Origin: Acidisphaera sp.
Lineage (GTDB): Bacteria; Pseudomonadota; Alphaproteobacteria; Acetobacterales; Acetobacteraceae
Length of the DNA stretch: 35,473 nucleotides
NCBI GenBank assembly: GCA_019240635.1
Contig: JAFAYA010000047.1
Span: 1-35,473, forward strand
Direction: 5' to 3'
Within the stretch, counting starts at the first letter, position 1; the number at the start of each line of letters is the position of its first letter. The translations under genes and the position numbers were made by a program. Of this stretch, positions 6,413-13,777 are shown in pieces. The notes beneath the pieces were generated by a model. The model saw nothing but the letters and a program-made list of their open reading frames with translations, had not been told where the DNA came from and did not search any database.

Positions 6413-7717
6413 CTACCGCCGCTGCCAGCGCGCCGCCGCCAGGCCCAGGCCGAGCGACAGGAAGAACCAGCCGCTCAGCGGCATCGATGTCACGCTGCTG
6501 GCCGAGGCGATGGGCCATTCCTGGATCAGCGCGGCGACGAACAGGCCGACCCGCAGCGGATCCGGGCGCTGCCACAGACCCCGCGCCAGGGAAGCGAGCC
6601 AGGCGACCACCAGGGCGGAGAACAGCAGCAGGCCGGGGATGCCGGCGTCGGTAACGGCCTGGAGGTAGTGGTTGTGCGGGTGCTCGTTGCAGATCGCCGC
6701 CCCGCCGCCGTCGTCGGCCGGGTTTTCCGGCCAGGTCCAGCCGTGGAAATAGGCCGGCAGCCTGCAGCCCGTGCGGAAGCCGTCGAAGCCGCGCCCGGTC
6801 CAGCGATTTTTTTCGGCGATCACCAGCGAACGGTCGAGCAGTGCGCCATACGGACTCGCCTGGAAATGCTCCATTTGAAAACTGAATTTCGTCACCAGCC
6901 GGTACCATGTCGGGGGTGAGATCACCGCACTCGCGGCGAGCAGGGCGCCGGCGGCGACGGCGGTCGCCAGCAGCAGCAGGCGCAGCCGCGGCAGGAACAG
7001 CGCGCTCACCACGACGCCGAGCCCGGTCAGCAATACCGGCATACGCTGGCCGATCAGCACCATGACCGCGAGGCCGAGCACGGCGAGGCCGGCCGCGGCG
7101 GCGCGGGCGGCCAGGCCCGGGCGCGCGAGCAGGACGGCGAGGGGCGGCAGCAGCGCGGGGAACAGCAGGCGCGACAGTGGCGCGCCGGCACGCGCCTCCT
7201 CGAACGGGCCGGTCAGTTCGCCGTCGCCGCTGCGCGGAAAGCCGTAAAAGTTCCGGCCCCACGCAAATTGCAGCAGCGTGTTGGCGACGATGTAGGCGGC
7301 GGCGGCGGCGATCATGCGCCAGAGCCAGTTTCGCCAGCGTGCTTCGCGCAGCACAGAACATTCGAGCGCGGCAACGAAGAGCAGGAAGCGCACGGTCAGC
7401 AGCGCCTGCACGAAGGACGGAAATCCGCCCTGGCCGAGATCCCCTGCCGGCACCGAGCAGAGCAGCAGCCAGGCCCACCAGGCGAGCCCCACCAGCAGCC
7501 AAGGCGTGCGCAGCCAGGTCCAGTCGCGCAGCATCGCGGAGCGGGCCACGAAGCAGAGGTCGATGACGGCGATCGACGCCTCGGCGATGCCGCGCCCATG
7601 CAGCAGGAACAGCGGCAGGGCGAGCGTCGCGGCCAGCGCTGCACGGTCCAGCCCGCGGAGCAGGCCGCTGACCTCGCCGGCGCGCGGCGGGGCCAAAAAT
7701 TCGGCAGACGCGGTCAC
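6413..7717 (-). CDS. O-antigen ligase/polymerase-like membrane protein (Wzy_C/WaaL family)
   Basis: This 434-residue protein has about ten to twelve hydrophobic segments and a large polar loop at roughly 265-350. The loop ends in 'CNEHPHNHYLQ' (HPHNHYL at 346-352), the histidine signature of O-antigen ligases and polymerases. An arginine motif GQRMPVL (223-229) occurs before the loop, as in WaaL, where arginines bind the undecaprenyl diphosphate. Such proteins join or polymerise lipid-linked sugar chains on the periplasmic face of the inner membrane. Its ATG overlaps the stop of the preceding glycosyltransferase (ATGA), so the two are co-translated. Ligase and polymerase cannot be told apart from sequence alone. 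Confidence 0.85.
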   Translation of the reverse strand: MTASAEFLAPPRAGEVSGLLRGLDRAALAATLALPLFLLHGRGIAEASIAVIDLCFVARSAMLRDWTWLRTPWLLVGLAWWAWLLLCSVPAGDLGQGGFPSFVQALLTVRFLLFVAALECSVLREARWRNWLWRMIAAAAAYIVANTLLQFAWGRNFYGFPRSGDGELTGPFEEARAGAPLSRLLFPALLPPLAVLLARPGLAARAAAAGLAVLGLAVMVLIGQRMPVLLTGLGVVVSALFLPRLRLLLLATAVAAGALLAASAVISPPTWYRLVTKFSFQMEHFQASPYGALLDRSLVIAEKNRWTGRGFDGFRTGCRLPAYFHGWTWPENPADDGGGAAICNEHPHNHYLQAVTDAGIPGLLLFSALVVAWLASLARGLWQRPDPLRVGLFVAALIQEWPIASASSVTSMPLSGWFFLSLGLGLAAARWQRR

Positions 7718-8829
7718 CCGAAAAGGATCTCCTCACGAAACGCATCGAGCCGCGCCAGCGCCTGCGGCAGGTCGAAAAGGCGCGCCCGTTCGCGTCCGGC
7801 CTCAGCCAGCGCGCCGCGCCGCTTCTCGTCGCTGGCCAGACCGGCAATGGCGTCTGCCAGGCCGTCCGGATCATCCGGACCGGCGTAGAGAGCCGCGTCG
7901 CCGGCCACCTCCGGCAGGCCGCCTCGGCGGGTGGTGACCAGGGCGGCGCCGCAGGCCATGGCTTCCAGCGCGGTCAGGCCGAACGGTTCCTGCCACCGGC
8001 TGGGCACGACGACAATGGCCGCCCGGTGCATGACGTCCAGCACGGCCGCGTGCGGCTGGTAGCCCAGACATTCTACCCCGGCCCGCTCGGCTTCCGGGCG
8101 CAGCCGGCGGGTGAAGGGCGTTTCCGGACTGTCCGGCCGGAACCGGTCGGCACCGATCATCGTCGCGCGCCAGCCCGGCAGTTTTGGCAGCGCGCGGGCG
8201 CAGGCGGCGACGAAAGTGTCGGCGCCCTTGTCGCGTACCACCCGGCCGGCGAAGAGCACACGCCTTTCCCGCGCGGCGGCGGCCGGCGCCGGACCGAGTG
8301 CCGCGAGATCGATGCAGTTCGGCAATACGCGCAACCTGTCGCCGCAGGCGGGCGGCAGGTTTTCCAGAAAGCCGCGCCGCAGGTAGTCGGATACGACGGC
8401 GATGCCGGACAGATTTTTCAGCAAGGCCAGCCGCTCGGCCGGCCTGCGGGCGCCCCGCATCTCCGTTGGCTCGTTGTGCAGCAACAGCGCGATTTTCGCC
8501 GACGGGAAGCGGCGGGCCACATGCAGCGCGATCTCCGGCCGGTTGTGCACCTCGATGAGCGTCGGACGCAGTTCGGCCAGGAGGCGGGCAGCGGCTGCGG
8601 CATAACGGGCGGTCTGGCTCCCCAGCGGCCAGCGTCCGGACCGCACCGGCCGGAACGGCACGTCCGCGTGCGGCACCCCGCCCGGCGAGCCGATCACCAC
8701 GGCATCGCCGCGCGACGCCAGGCGATGCGCCATCAGCCCGACCGCGCCGGTCGCCCCCGGAGAAAAAGCCTCACGCGGCGGCAGGACGATCGCGACAGCG
8801 GCAGAATCCGATCGCTTGCGCTCACGCAT
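7714..8829 (-). CDS. GT4-family glycosyltransferase
   Basis: This is a 371-residue GT-B fold enzyme. The N-terminal half begins 'VAIVLPPREAFSPGATGAVGLMAHRLASRGDAVVI', a glycine-rich acceptor loop. The C-terminal half shows 'RRVLFAGRVVRDKGADTFVAA' (GR...K at 195-201, phosphate contacts) and the E-x7-E motif in 'EPFGLTALEAMACGAALV' (Glu281, Glu289), with 'GGLPEVAGDAALYAGPDDPDGLADAI' beyond. This is the GT4 retaining family, using a nucleotide-sugar to extend a surface glycan. The stop overlaps the start of the ligase-like gene, linking it to lipopolysaccharide or exopolysaccharide synthesis. Sugar specificity is not readable. The upstream gap holds a dispersed repeat; no promoter stands out. 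Confidence 0.9.
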   Translation of the reverse strand: MRERKRSDSAAVAIVLPPREAFSPGATGAVGLMAHRLASRGDAVVIGSPGGVPHADVPFRPVRSGRWPLGSQTARYAAAAARLLAELRPTLIEVHNRPEIALHVARRFPSAKIALLLHNEPTEMRGARRPAERLALLKNLSGIAVVSDYLRRGFLENLPPACGDRLRVLPNCIDLAALGPAPAAAARERRVLFAGRVVRDKGADTFVAACARALPKLPGWRATMIGADRFRPDSPETPFTRRLRPEAERAGVECLGYQPHAAVLDVMHRAAIVVVPSRWQEPFGLTALEAMACGAALVTTRRGGLPEVAGDAALYAGPDDPDGLADAIAGLASDEKRRGALAEAGRERARLFDLPQALARLDAFREEILFG

Positions 8830-8845
8830 TCCGCTCCATGCCTTC

Positions 8846-8896
8846 GTTTGGTCGCGTGAGTCACGCCTTCGGCGATGCCACCTCCGCGGTCACGCT
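8846..8896. repeat. Dispersed intergenic repeat, copy 2
   Basis: This is a diverged copy of 4163-4216. It shares the GTCGCGTGA-TCACGCC-TCG-CGAT-CC core and the closing TCACGCT, and sits between the 442-residue protein's stop and the glycosyltransferase start. Confidence 0.6.
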
Positions 8897-8915
8897 GGGG
8901 CGACGCGCGGCTTCT

Positions 8916-10244
8916 TCAGATCGCCGGCATGCTGTAGCGCTCAAAAAGCTGCCACTTTTGCCAAGGACCGCGGACGTTGTCCTTGAACCAGCGCGCCGTC
9001 GTCTCATTATCGAACAGCAGGAAAAGCCAAAACTGGTCCAAATACCCCTTGTAGTTGGTGTCGTCGGTCTGCCGCACCTTGGACCAGCCGCCAGGCCATT
9101 TTTTGATGGCGGCGAGTTGCTGCTTTGGTCCGTCCTTGTAGTCCAGGCCCAGCCCCAGAATCCGCTGGCCTTCACCGACGCGCAGCACCGCGCGCTGATC
9201 GACCCGGCCCTTGATCAGCAGTTCGCGCGTGCGCAGCACGTCGCGCAGAGCCAGGAATTCCTCCTGCTTCAGGGTGGTCGCGCCGTCTCCCGGACCGGGT
9301 GCGGACAGCACGCTCGTCGCGTCCCATTTCAGCAGGTTCTGGACGGCGACCGGGCTGTGGATGTCGAACACCGCTGAAAGGTCGAGCTTGGCCAGATCGA
9401 TCACCGCGGCGCCGAACAGGCTCATGAACTGGGTGCCGCGGGTCGAGAACACGGGGCGGCTGGAAACGCCGGTGGAGATGTAGCGCTTCTGCCAGCCGCG
9501 GGTGTGACTGAGGATCTGCTGCGCCTCGCTCAGCGCGCCGCCGGCCGACACGTCGTGTCCGCTCGCCTGTCCCCCGGATGCGATCTCCCGGCGCTGCGCC
9601 GTCTGGTCCAGTACGGGGGCGGTGAGGTCGCGGCCATTGCGCAGGTTGACGCAGTCGTTGTGGTTCAGCCCGCGCGTGACATAGCGCCGCACATAGGTGT
9701 CCGAATTCGGCAGCCGCACGAACTGCATTTTCGTGTGGTTCGGATCAGCCTCGAGCTTGGGCCCGGCGCGATCGTAGATGAAGCGGCCGAGCACGTACAC
9801 CTTGTTCACCAGCCCGGTCGGCTGCGGGCGCAGGTCGGTCATCCGGGCGTCGCCGAGGAAGACCGTGCCGAGCTTGGCCATCGACCCCTTGACCTGGCCC
9901 TCGATCTGCGCGGTGCCGCGGTTGTTCTTGGCGTCCCAGAAATCGGTGACGTGGATGCCGTTGCCCTGGGGGTCGCGGGTCTGGCGGAGTTTTATGATCG
10001 CCTTGTCCCAGTCGCCGCGCGCGTTCAGATGCGCTTTTTCGTAGTCGAACAGGATGGCGTGCGCATCGCCGCGGCGGGCGGTCGAGAACCGGGTCGTCAT
10101 CCGGTTGATGGCACCGGTCTCCGCGGTGCGCTGGGCCTGCCGGTCGTCGGCCAGGATTTTCAATGCCTGTTCGAGCAGTGGCTGATGGGTGGTCGGCACT
10201 TCCCGGCTGGGCAGAAAAACGTATTTGTCGGGGACAGCTGGCAT
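8916..10244 (-). CDS. Uncharacterised 442-residue protein with an ADP-ribosyltransferase-like pattern
   Basis: I do not recognise a named family. The C-terminal half carries three spaced elements that resemble an R-S-E ADP-ribosyltransferase. The first is an arginine strand 'YVRRYVTRGLNHNDCVNL' (Arg191 candidate). The second is 'HTRGWQKRYISTG' with Ser257-Thr258, followed by 'AAVIDLAKLDLSAVFDI'. The third is 'RELLIKGRVDQRAVLRVG' with Glu341, like the 'E-L---I---AI' strand of bacterial ARTs. The N-terminal 150 residues are polar, without signal peptide or membrane segment; residues 99-162 look beta-rich. The last 60 residues are aromatic ('KGYLDQFWLFLLFDNETTARWF'). I chose the ATG at 10242-10244 because GAGGA sits just upstream. 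The open frame continues to 10592 but there overlaps the GST gene. A secreted toxin, type VI effector or anti-phage factor is possible; no immunity gene is evident. Gene real, function tentative. Confidence 0.5.
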   Translation of the reverse strand: MPAVPDKYVFLPSREVPTTHQPLLEQALKILADDRQAQRTAETGAINRMTTRFSTARRGDAHAILFDYEKAHLNARGDWDKAIIKLRQTRDPQGNGIHVTDFWDAKNNRGTAQIEGQVKGSMAKLGTVFLGDARMTDLRPQPTGLVNKVYVLGRFIYDRAGPKLEADPNHTKMQFVRLPNSDTYVRRYVTRGLNHNDCVNLRNGRDLTAPVLDQTAQRREIASGGQASGHDVSAGGALSEAQQILSHTRGWQKRYISTGVSSRPVFSTRGTQFMSLFGAAVIDLAKLDLSAVFDIHSPVAVQNLLKWDATSVLSAPGPGDGATTLKQEEFLALRDVLRTRELLIKGRVDQRAVLRVGEGQRILGLGLDYKDGPKQQLAAIKKWPGGWSKVRQTDDTNYKGYLDQFWLFLLFDNETTARWFKDNVRGPWQKWQLFERYSMPAI

Positions 10245-10369
10245 GGGTCCTCGCTCAGGCCATGCAGACGGCCGCATCGGCCGGCGCCGGCCAGTTCTGT
10301 TTGCGGTCGGAACGGCTTGGACGGTCGGGAGCCAGGGTGGAGCATACAACCGCACCCGATCGCGTGCCA

Positions 10370-10383
10370 GGGCATTCATGCCC
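10370..10383 (-). terminator. Small hairpin downstream of the GST gene
   Basis: GGGCAT/ATGCCC with a two-base loop lies 9 bases past the GST stop on the minus strand. It is short, with no T-run, so only a weak candidate. Confidence 0.3.
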
Positions 10384-10392
10384 GGCCGACTA

Positions 10393-11052
10393 TCAGGGTG
10401 CCTCTTCGTAAGCTGCAATGCGCCACTCCGGCGGCTCCTGCGCGGCCTGCTCGTACCAGCGCGCGACCAGCGGATGCGCCCGCACCGCGGCGCAGTAGTC
10501 GGTACTCGCGGCGCTGATCTCCGGGCGGTAAGCGAGGAAGCGCGCGACCACCGGCGCGTACATGGCGTCCGCCGCGGTAAAGGCCGGGCCAAACAGGAAG
10601 GGGCCGCCGCCGAATTTTTCCCGCGTTTCGCGCCAGATCGTCTCGATCCGGGCGATGTCGGCGAGGACGCCGGCGGTACGAGCGCCCCCCGGCCTGGTCC
10701 GGCCGAGATTCATCGGCAAGGCACGGCGCAGCTCAGAAAACCCCGCGTGCATCTCGGCGGCGATCGAGCGCGCCTGCGCGCGCGCCGCCGGCTCCGACGG
10801 CCAGAGCGCCGGCGCGATCTCGGCGCAGTATTCGCAGATCGCCAGCGTCTCCCATACCCGGTTGGCGCCGTGCTCCAGGTAGGGCACCAGCCCGCTCGGC
10901 GAGAGCCGCTTCACCGCCGCGGTGTCCCCGTGCCCGCTGAGCGGGATCACCACCTCCTCCACGTCGAGTCCGGCCAGCCGCACCGCGAGCCAGCCGCGCA
11001 GCGACCAGGAGGAGTAGCGCCGCGTGCCGATGTAGAGGCGTCCGTCCGCCAT
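10393..11052 (-). CDS. Glutathione S-transferase family protein
   Basis: This 219-residue protein has a thioredoxin-like N-terminal domain: 'LYIGTRRYSSWSLRGWLAVRLAGLDVEEV' with Ser in the glutathione-activating position (SSWSLR), then 'SPSGLVPYLEHG' holding the cis-proline and 'VWETLAICEYCAE' in place of the usual 'ES-AI--YL'. The all-helical C-terminal half includes 'FLFGPAFTAADAMYAPVVARF', the N-capping box region of GSTs. The SSWS-type N-terminus occurs in a bacterial GST subgroup of unknown substrate. The start at 11050-11052 is preferred over the GTG/ATG codons upstream because it opens directly on the first beta strand. A perfect hairpin (11077-11104) lies just ahead, so it is probably transcribed apart from the lipoprotein gene. 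Confidence 0.88.
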   Translation of the reverse strand: MADGRLYIGTRRYSSWSLRGWLAVRLAGLDVEEVVIPLSGHGDTAAVKRLSPSGLVPYLEHGANRVWETLAICEYCAEIAPALWPSEPAARAQARSIAAEMHAGFSELRRALPMNLGRTRPGGARTAGVLADIARIETIWRETREKFGGGPFLFGPAFTAADAMYAPVVARFLAYRPEISAASTDYCAAVRAHPLVARWYEQAAQEPPEWRIAAYEEAP

Positions 11053-11076
11053 GCCGCCCCCCGACGGTTCGCGCGC

Positions 11077-11104
11077 GGCGGGGCGGGAGCCTGCCCGCCC
11101 CGCC
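11077..11104. terminator. Perfect 11-base hairpin between lipoprotein and GST genes
   Basis: GGCGGGGCGGG (11077-11087) and its exact complement (11094-11104) flank a 6-base loop. It lies 17 bases after the lipoprotein stop on the minus strand and about 25 bases ahead of the GST start. No T-tract is seen, so it may be a terminator or an attenuating leader. Confidence 0.6.
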
Positions 11105-11121
11105 ACCCGCGGTTCAGCCGG

Positions 11122-11373
11122 TCACGGCGCGTGCATCGTGCCCTGGTTCGGCGTGGACATCGGGGTCTGGGTGGCGCCGCCGGTGCGCGGCTGCTCTTGC
11201 ATCGAGCCGACATTCGGCGTGCCGACCGCGGGCTGGTTGACGCCGACGCCCCGCGGCTGCTCCCCCATCGACCCGGACGAGTTGTAGGTGCCCGCTTGCG
11301 GCTGCGGCTGCTGCTGGTTGCAGCCGGCCAGCAGAGCGAGCGCGGCAAGGGCAGCGAGGCAGGTGCTTTTCAT
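11122..11373 (-). CDS. Small repeat lipoprotein
   Basis: This is an 83-residue protein. MKSTCLAALAALALLAGC is a signal peptide ending in a lipobox (LAGC), so the cysteine is lipidated and the mature chain of about 66 residues is tethered to the envelope. The mature part is two imperfect copies of a unit reading roughly SM-EQPR-G---P---TPN-G, rich in Gln, Pro, Gly and Thr with no predicted fold. I chose the ATG at 11371-11373 because the charged n-region starts there; another ATG lies 15 bases upstream. I know no function for such proteins. It has hairpins on its downstream side and is flanked by unrelated genes. Confidence 0.75.
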   Translation of the reverse strand: MKSTCLAALAALALLAGCNQQQPQPQAGTYNSSGSMGEQPRGVGVNQPAVGTPNVGSMQEQPRTGGATQTPMSTPNQGTMHAP

Positions 11374-11492
11374 GTGTCTCGACCCCAACGCCGTCCGCCT
11401 GATGCGAACGGGAGCGCAACTATAGCGGGACAGTGCCGGCGCCGCGCAAGGGCCGCCGCACGGCGGGCCGCCTTCCCCTCGCCGGGCCGGCG

Positions 11493-12023
11493 CTAATCGG
11501 GCAGCTGCTCGTGCACGTGGCGGGCCAGCGTCTCCACGGCGGTCACGTTCGCCAGCTCCTGCGCCTCCGGGTCGGCGGCGGTCTCCGGCAGTTCCAGCCG
11601 CTCGCTGATCCTCTGCAGCATCTGGATGACCTTGGTAACCTCCTTCTCGGTCAGCAGGTTGATCTGCAGGTCGAGATGGCTGCGCCGGTCGGAGCGCAAT
11701 CCCATCCGGTTCTGCTTGATCAGCACGAAGGTCGAGAGCAGCACCCCTTCGAGCGATACGATCATGCAGAGCAGGGCGAAGGGATAGGGATCGAAGCTGT
11801 GCAGCGGGATGAGCCCGGTGTTCAGCACCGCCCAGAGGCTGAACACGCAGACGTGCAGCACGACGAAGCCGATGGTGCCGACGAAGCTGGCGATCCGGTC
11901 CGAGAGGCGATCGGCGAAGCTCCGCTCGTCCAGCATCTCCTGCTCGAGCCGGACGATCGTGTCGACGTGCTCGACGGCGTGGCGTGGCGGCTCCTCCGCC
12001 GCGCCTGCATCCACTCCTGACAA
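11493..12023 (-). CDS. DUF1003 family membrane protein
   Basis: This 176-residue protein matches DUF1003. It has 'ADRLSDRIASFVGTIGFVVLHVCVFSLWAVLNTG' (first membrane span about 46-68), the signature 'FDPYPFALLCMIVSLEGVLLSTFVLIKQNR' (second span about 80-102), and a cytosolic 'DRRSHLDLQINLLTEKEVTKVIQMLQRI' helix. Family members are inner-membrane proteins of unknown biochemical function, sometimes described as near metal-transport or stress genes. The gene stands alone between the uronate operon and the lipoprotein gene. Residues 1-35 and the last 25 are variable. The start at MSGVD has no strong SD; a later start is possible but would clip the charged N-terminus. Confidence 0.88.
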   Translation of the reverse strand: MSGVDAGAAEEPPRHAVEHVDTIVRLEQEMLDERSFADRLSDRIASFVGTIGFVVLHVCVFSLWAVLNTGLIPLHSFDPYPFALLCMIVSLEGVLLSTFVLIKQNRMGLRSDRRSHLDLQINLLTEKEVTKVIQMLQRISERLELPETAADPEAQELANVTAVETLARHVHEQLPD

Positions 12024-12090
12024 TGTGCTCTCCCCGCTCTGCCGCAGGATGAACGGCGGGAATGCCCGTGCGGTTCTGCTCGCTGGCGGG

Positions 12091-12915
12091 TTACGCCTCG
12101 AACAGCCGGGCGGGCGAGGGCGTCTCCCGCGTGTAGCCGTTCGCAGGGTAGGCGCCGCCCTGGTAGCGCTCGATCACCGGATTGCCGCTGGTCTTTCCGC
12201 CGAGCTGGCCGGCATACGTATCGGCGCTGTCCTGCGGCGCCCAGCCGAGCTTTTCCCGCGCGTCCCTGCCCCAGAACGTCCGGGAGTTGGCCGAAGCGCC
12301 CCAGATCACCGCACACCCGGTGCGCTCGGCCAGCACGCAGCGCTGCATCAGGCGCACGAGGTCGGCGTAGGAGAACCAGGTCGAGAGCATCCGCGCCTCG
12401 GTCGGCTCGGGAAAGCTCGAGCCGATCCGCACGAGCACGCTCTCCACGCCGTGCTTGTCCCAGTAGAGCCGGCCCATCATCTCGCCGAACACCTTGGAGA
12501 GGCCGTAAAAAGAATCCGGCCGGAGCTGGCAGTCGTGGTCCAGCTTTTCGCTGCGCTCGTGAAAGCCGATGCTGTGGTTGGAGGAGGCGAAGACCACGCG
12601 CGCCCGCTCCCGCCGTGCGGCCTCGTAGACGTGATAGAGGCCGCGCAGATTCGGCCCCAGCACCTCATCGAACGGCCGGTCCACCGAGACGCCGCCGAAA
12701 TGCAGGATTGTGCCGCAGCCCTCGGCCAGGCGCAGCATGGTCACGCCGTCGTTCAGGTCGGCGCGCGTGAAGCTCGCATCCTTCGGCAGCTCGTCGGGAA
12801 ACGGCGCGATGTCGGTCAGGCGCAGGGTCCAGCCCTGCCCCGCCAACCCCTTGGTGATGACGCGGCCGAGCGCGCCGGAGGCGCCGGTGAGCAGGATCGG
12901 CCTGGGCTGGGGCAT
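12091..12915 (-). CDS. udh: Uronate dehydrogenase
   Basis: This 274-residue short-chain dehydrogenase closely follows the Agrobacterium uronate dehydrogenase. It has the Rossmann motif GASGALG at 11-17, 'HFGGVSVDRPFDEVLGPNLRGLYHVYEAAR', 'VVFASSNHSIGFH' with Ser111/Ser112, Tyr137-x3-Lys141 in 'DSFYGLSK', and the family-specific 'VRIGSSFPEPTEARMLSTWFS' and 'VIWGASANSRTFWG'. It oxidises D-galacturonate or D-glucuronate with NAD+ to the aldaro-lactone. AGGAGG stands 8 bases ahead of the ATG. It is the last gene of a three-gene minus-strand unit, 13 bases behind the lactonase gene, so the group forms the oxidative (aldarate) route for pectin or plant sugar acids. The cytosolic enzyme is complete. 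Confidence 0.93.
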   Translation of the reverse strand: MPQPRPILLTGASGALGRVITKGLAGQGWTLRLTDIAPFPDELPKDASFTRADLNDGVTMLRLAEGCGTILHFGGVSVDRPFDEVLGPNLRGLYHVYEAARRERARVVFASSNHSIGFHERSEKLDHDCQLRPDSFYGLSKVFGEMMGRLYWDKHGVESVLVRIGSSFPEPTEARMLSTWFSYADLVRLMQRCVLAERTGCAVIWGASANSRTFWGRDAREKLGWAPQDSADTYAGQLGGKTSGNPVIERYQGGAYPANGYTRETPSPARLFEA

Positions 12916-12928
12916 CGGAAAACCTCCT

Positions 12929-13777
12929 TCAGCGATCGGCGAACAGTCCGACGGGCGCGCCGGCGACCGGCGCCTTCATGCGGAACAAGCCGCCGGCGCG
13001 CGGGTCGGTTTCATCATGGCGCAGCGAGGTGACGTAGAGCGTCTCCTCGGCGAAGCACGGCATCGTCGGCGCGGCGACCGGCATGGGCAGTTTGTGCAGC
13101 AGTTTTCCATCGGGCGCGATGCGGTTCAGGCACCCCGCCGAGACGCCGGACGACCAGTAGCAACCCTCGGCGTCGCACGCGCCGCCGTCCGGCCGGCCCT
13201 CCTGCTCGTTCAGCGTGATGACCCGCCGATGCGACGAGAGCCGGCCGGTTGCCGGATCGAAATCCCAGGCTTCGATGTAGGCGCGACGGCTGTCGGAATG
13301 GAACAGCGTACGCCCGTCCGGCGACCAGGCGAGACCGTTGGAGGTGACGTAGCCCTCGGCCTTGCGCTCGACCACGCCGTCCGGCCGCACACGATAGAGA
13401 TTGCCGGTCGGCTGGTGCGCCGGGCTCTCGTCCATGCTGCCGATCCAGAAGCAGCCGTCCGGCCCGACCTTTCCGTCGTTCAGCCGGTTGGTTTCCGGCT
13501 CGTCCACGGGATCGGAAAATTCCTCGACGCGCCCGGTCGGGGGATCGAACAGCACGACGCGATGGCGCAGCGCCACGACCAGCCGGCCGAACCGGCAGAG
13601 CCCGAAGGCTCCGACGACCTCCGGCAACGCCCAGCTCTGCGTGGCACGCCCGTCGACAGGAAACGCGTGGATCGTCGCGTTCGGGATATCGCAGAACAGC
13701 AGCCGGCGATTGGCTGCGTCCCACACCGGGCTCTCGCCGGTCTTGCAGCGCACGTCCCACGCCAGTTCCACGGTCAC
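12929..13777 (-). CDS. SMP-30/gluconolactonase-family sugar lactonase
   Basis: This is a 282-residue six-bladed propeller of the SMP-30/LRE family. Metal-ligand positions are all present: Glu15 in GESPVWD, Asn147 in 'TSNGLAWSPDG' and Asp197 in 'GRPDGG', with the substrate-loop 'NRLNDGKVGPDGCFWIGSMDE' near 97-117. Such enzymes hydrolyse aldono- or aldaro-1,4/1,5-lactones. Here the obvious substrate is the galactaro- or glucaro-lactone from uronate dehydrogenase. The start is GTG, whose first bases overlap the previous TGA (GTGA), so translation is coupled to the enolase-superfamily gene. No signal peptide is seen, so it is cytosolic. Exact lactone specificity is inferred from context. Confidence 0.9.
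   Translation of the reverse strand: MTVELAWDVRCKTGESPVWDAANRRLLFCDIPNATIHAFPVDGRATQSWALPEVVGAFGLCRFGRLVVALRHRVVLFDPPTGRVEEFSDPVDEPETNRLNDGKVGPDGCFWIGSMDESPAHQPTGNLYRVRPDGVVERKAEGYVTSNGLAWSPDGRTLFHSDSRRAYIEAWDFDPATGRLSSHRRVITLNEQEGRPDGGACDAEGCYWSSGVSAGCLNRIAPDGKLLHKLPMPVAAPTMPCFAEETLYVTSLRHDETDPRAGGLFRMKAPVAGAPVGLFADR

Noticed and set aside
5249-6919. 556-codon open frame on the plus strand
   Set aside because: It is antisense to the CobW gene and part of the O-antigen ligase gene, with no recognisable domain.
10245-10592. N-terminal extension of the 442-residue protein
   Set aside because: It would overlap the GST gene, has Arg/Pro-rich random-looking sequence, and a better ribosome site stands before the ATG at 10242-10244.
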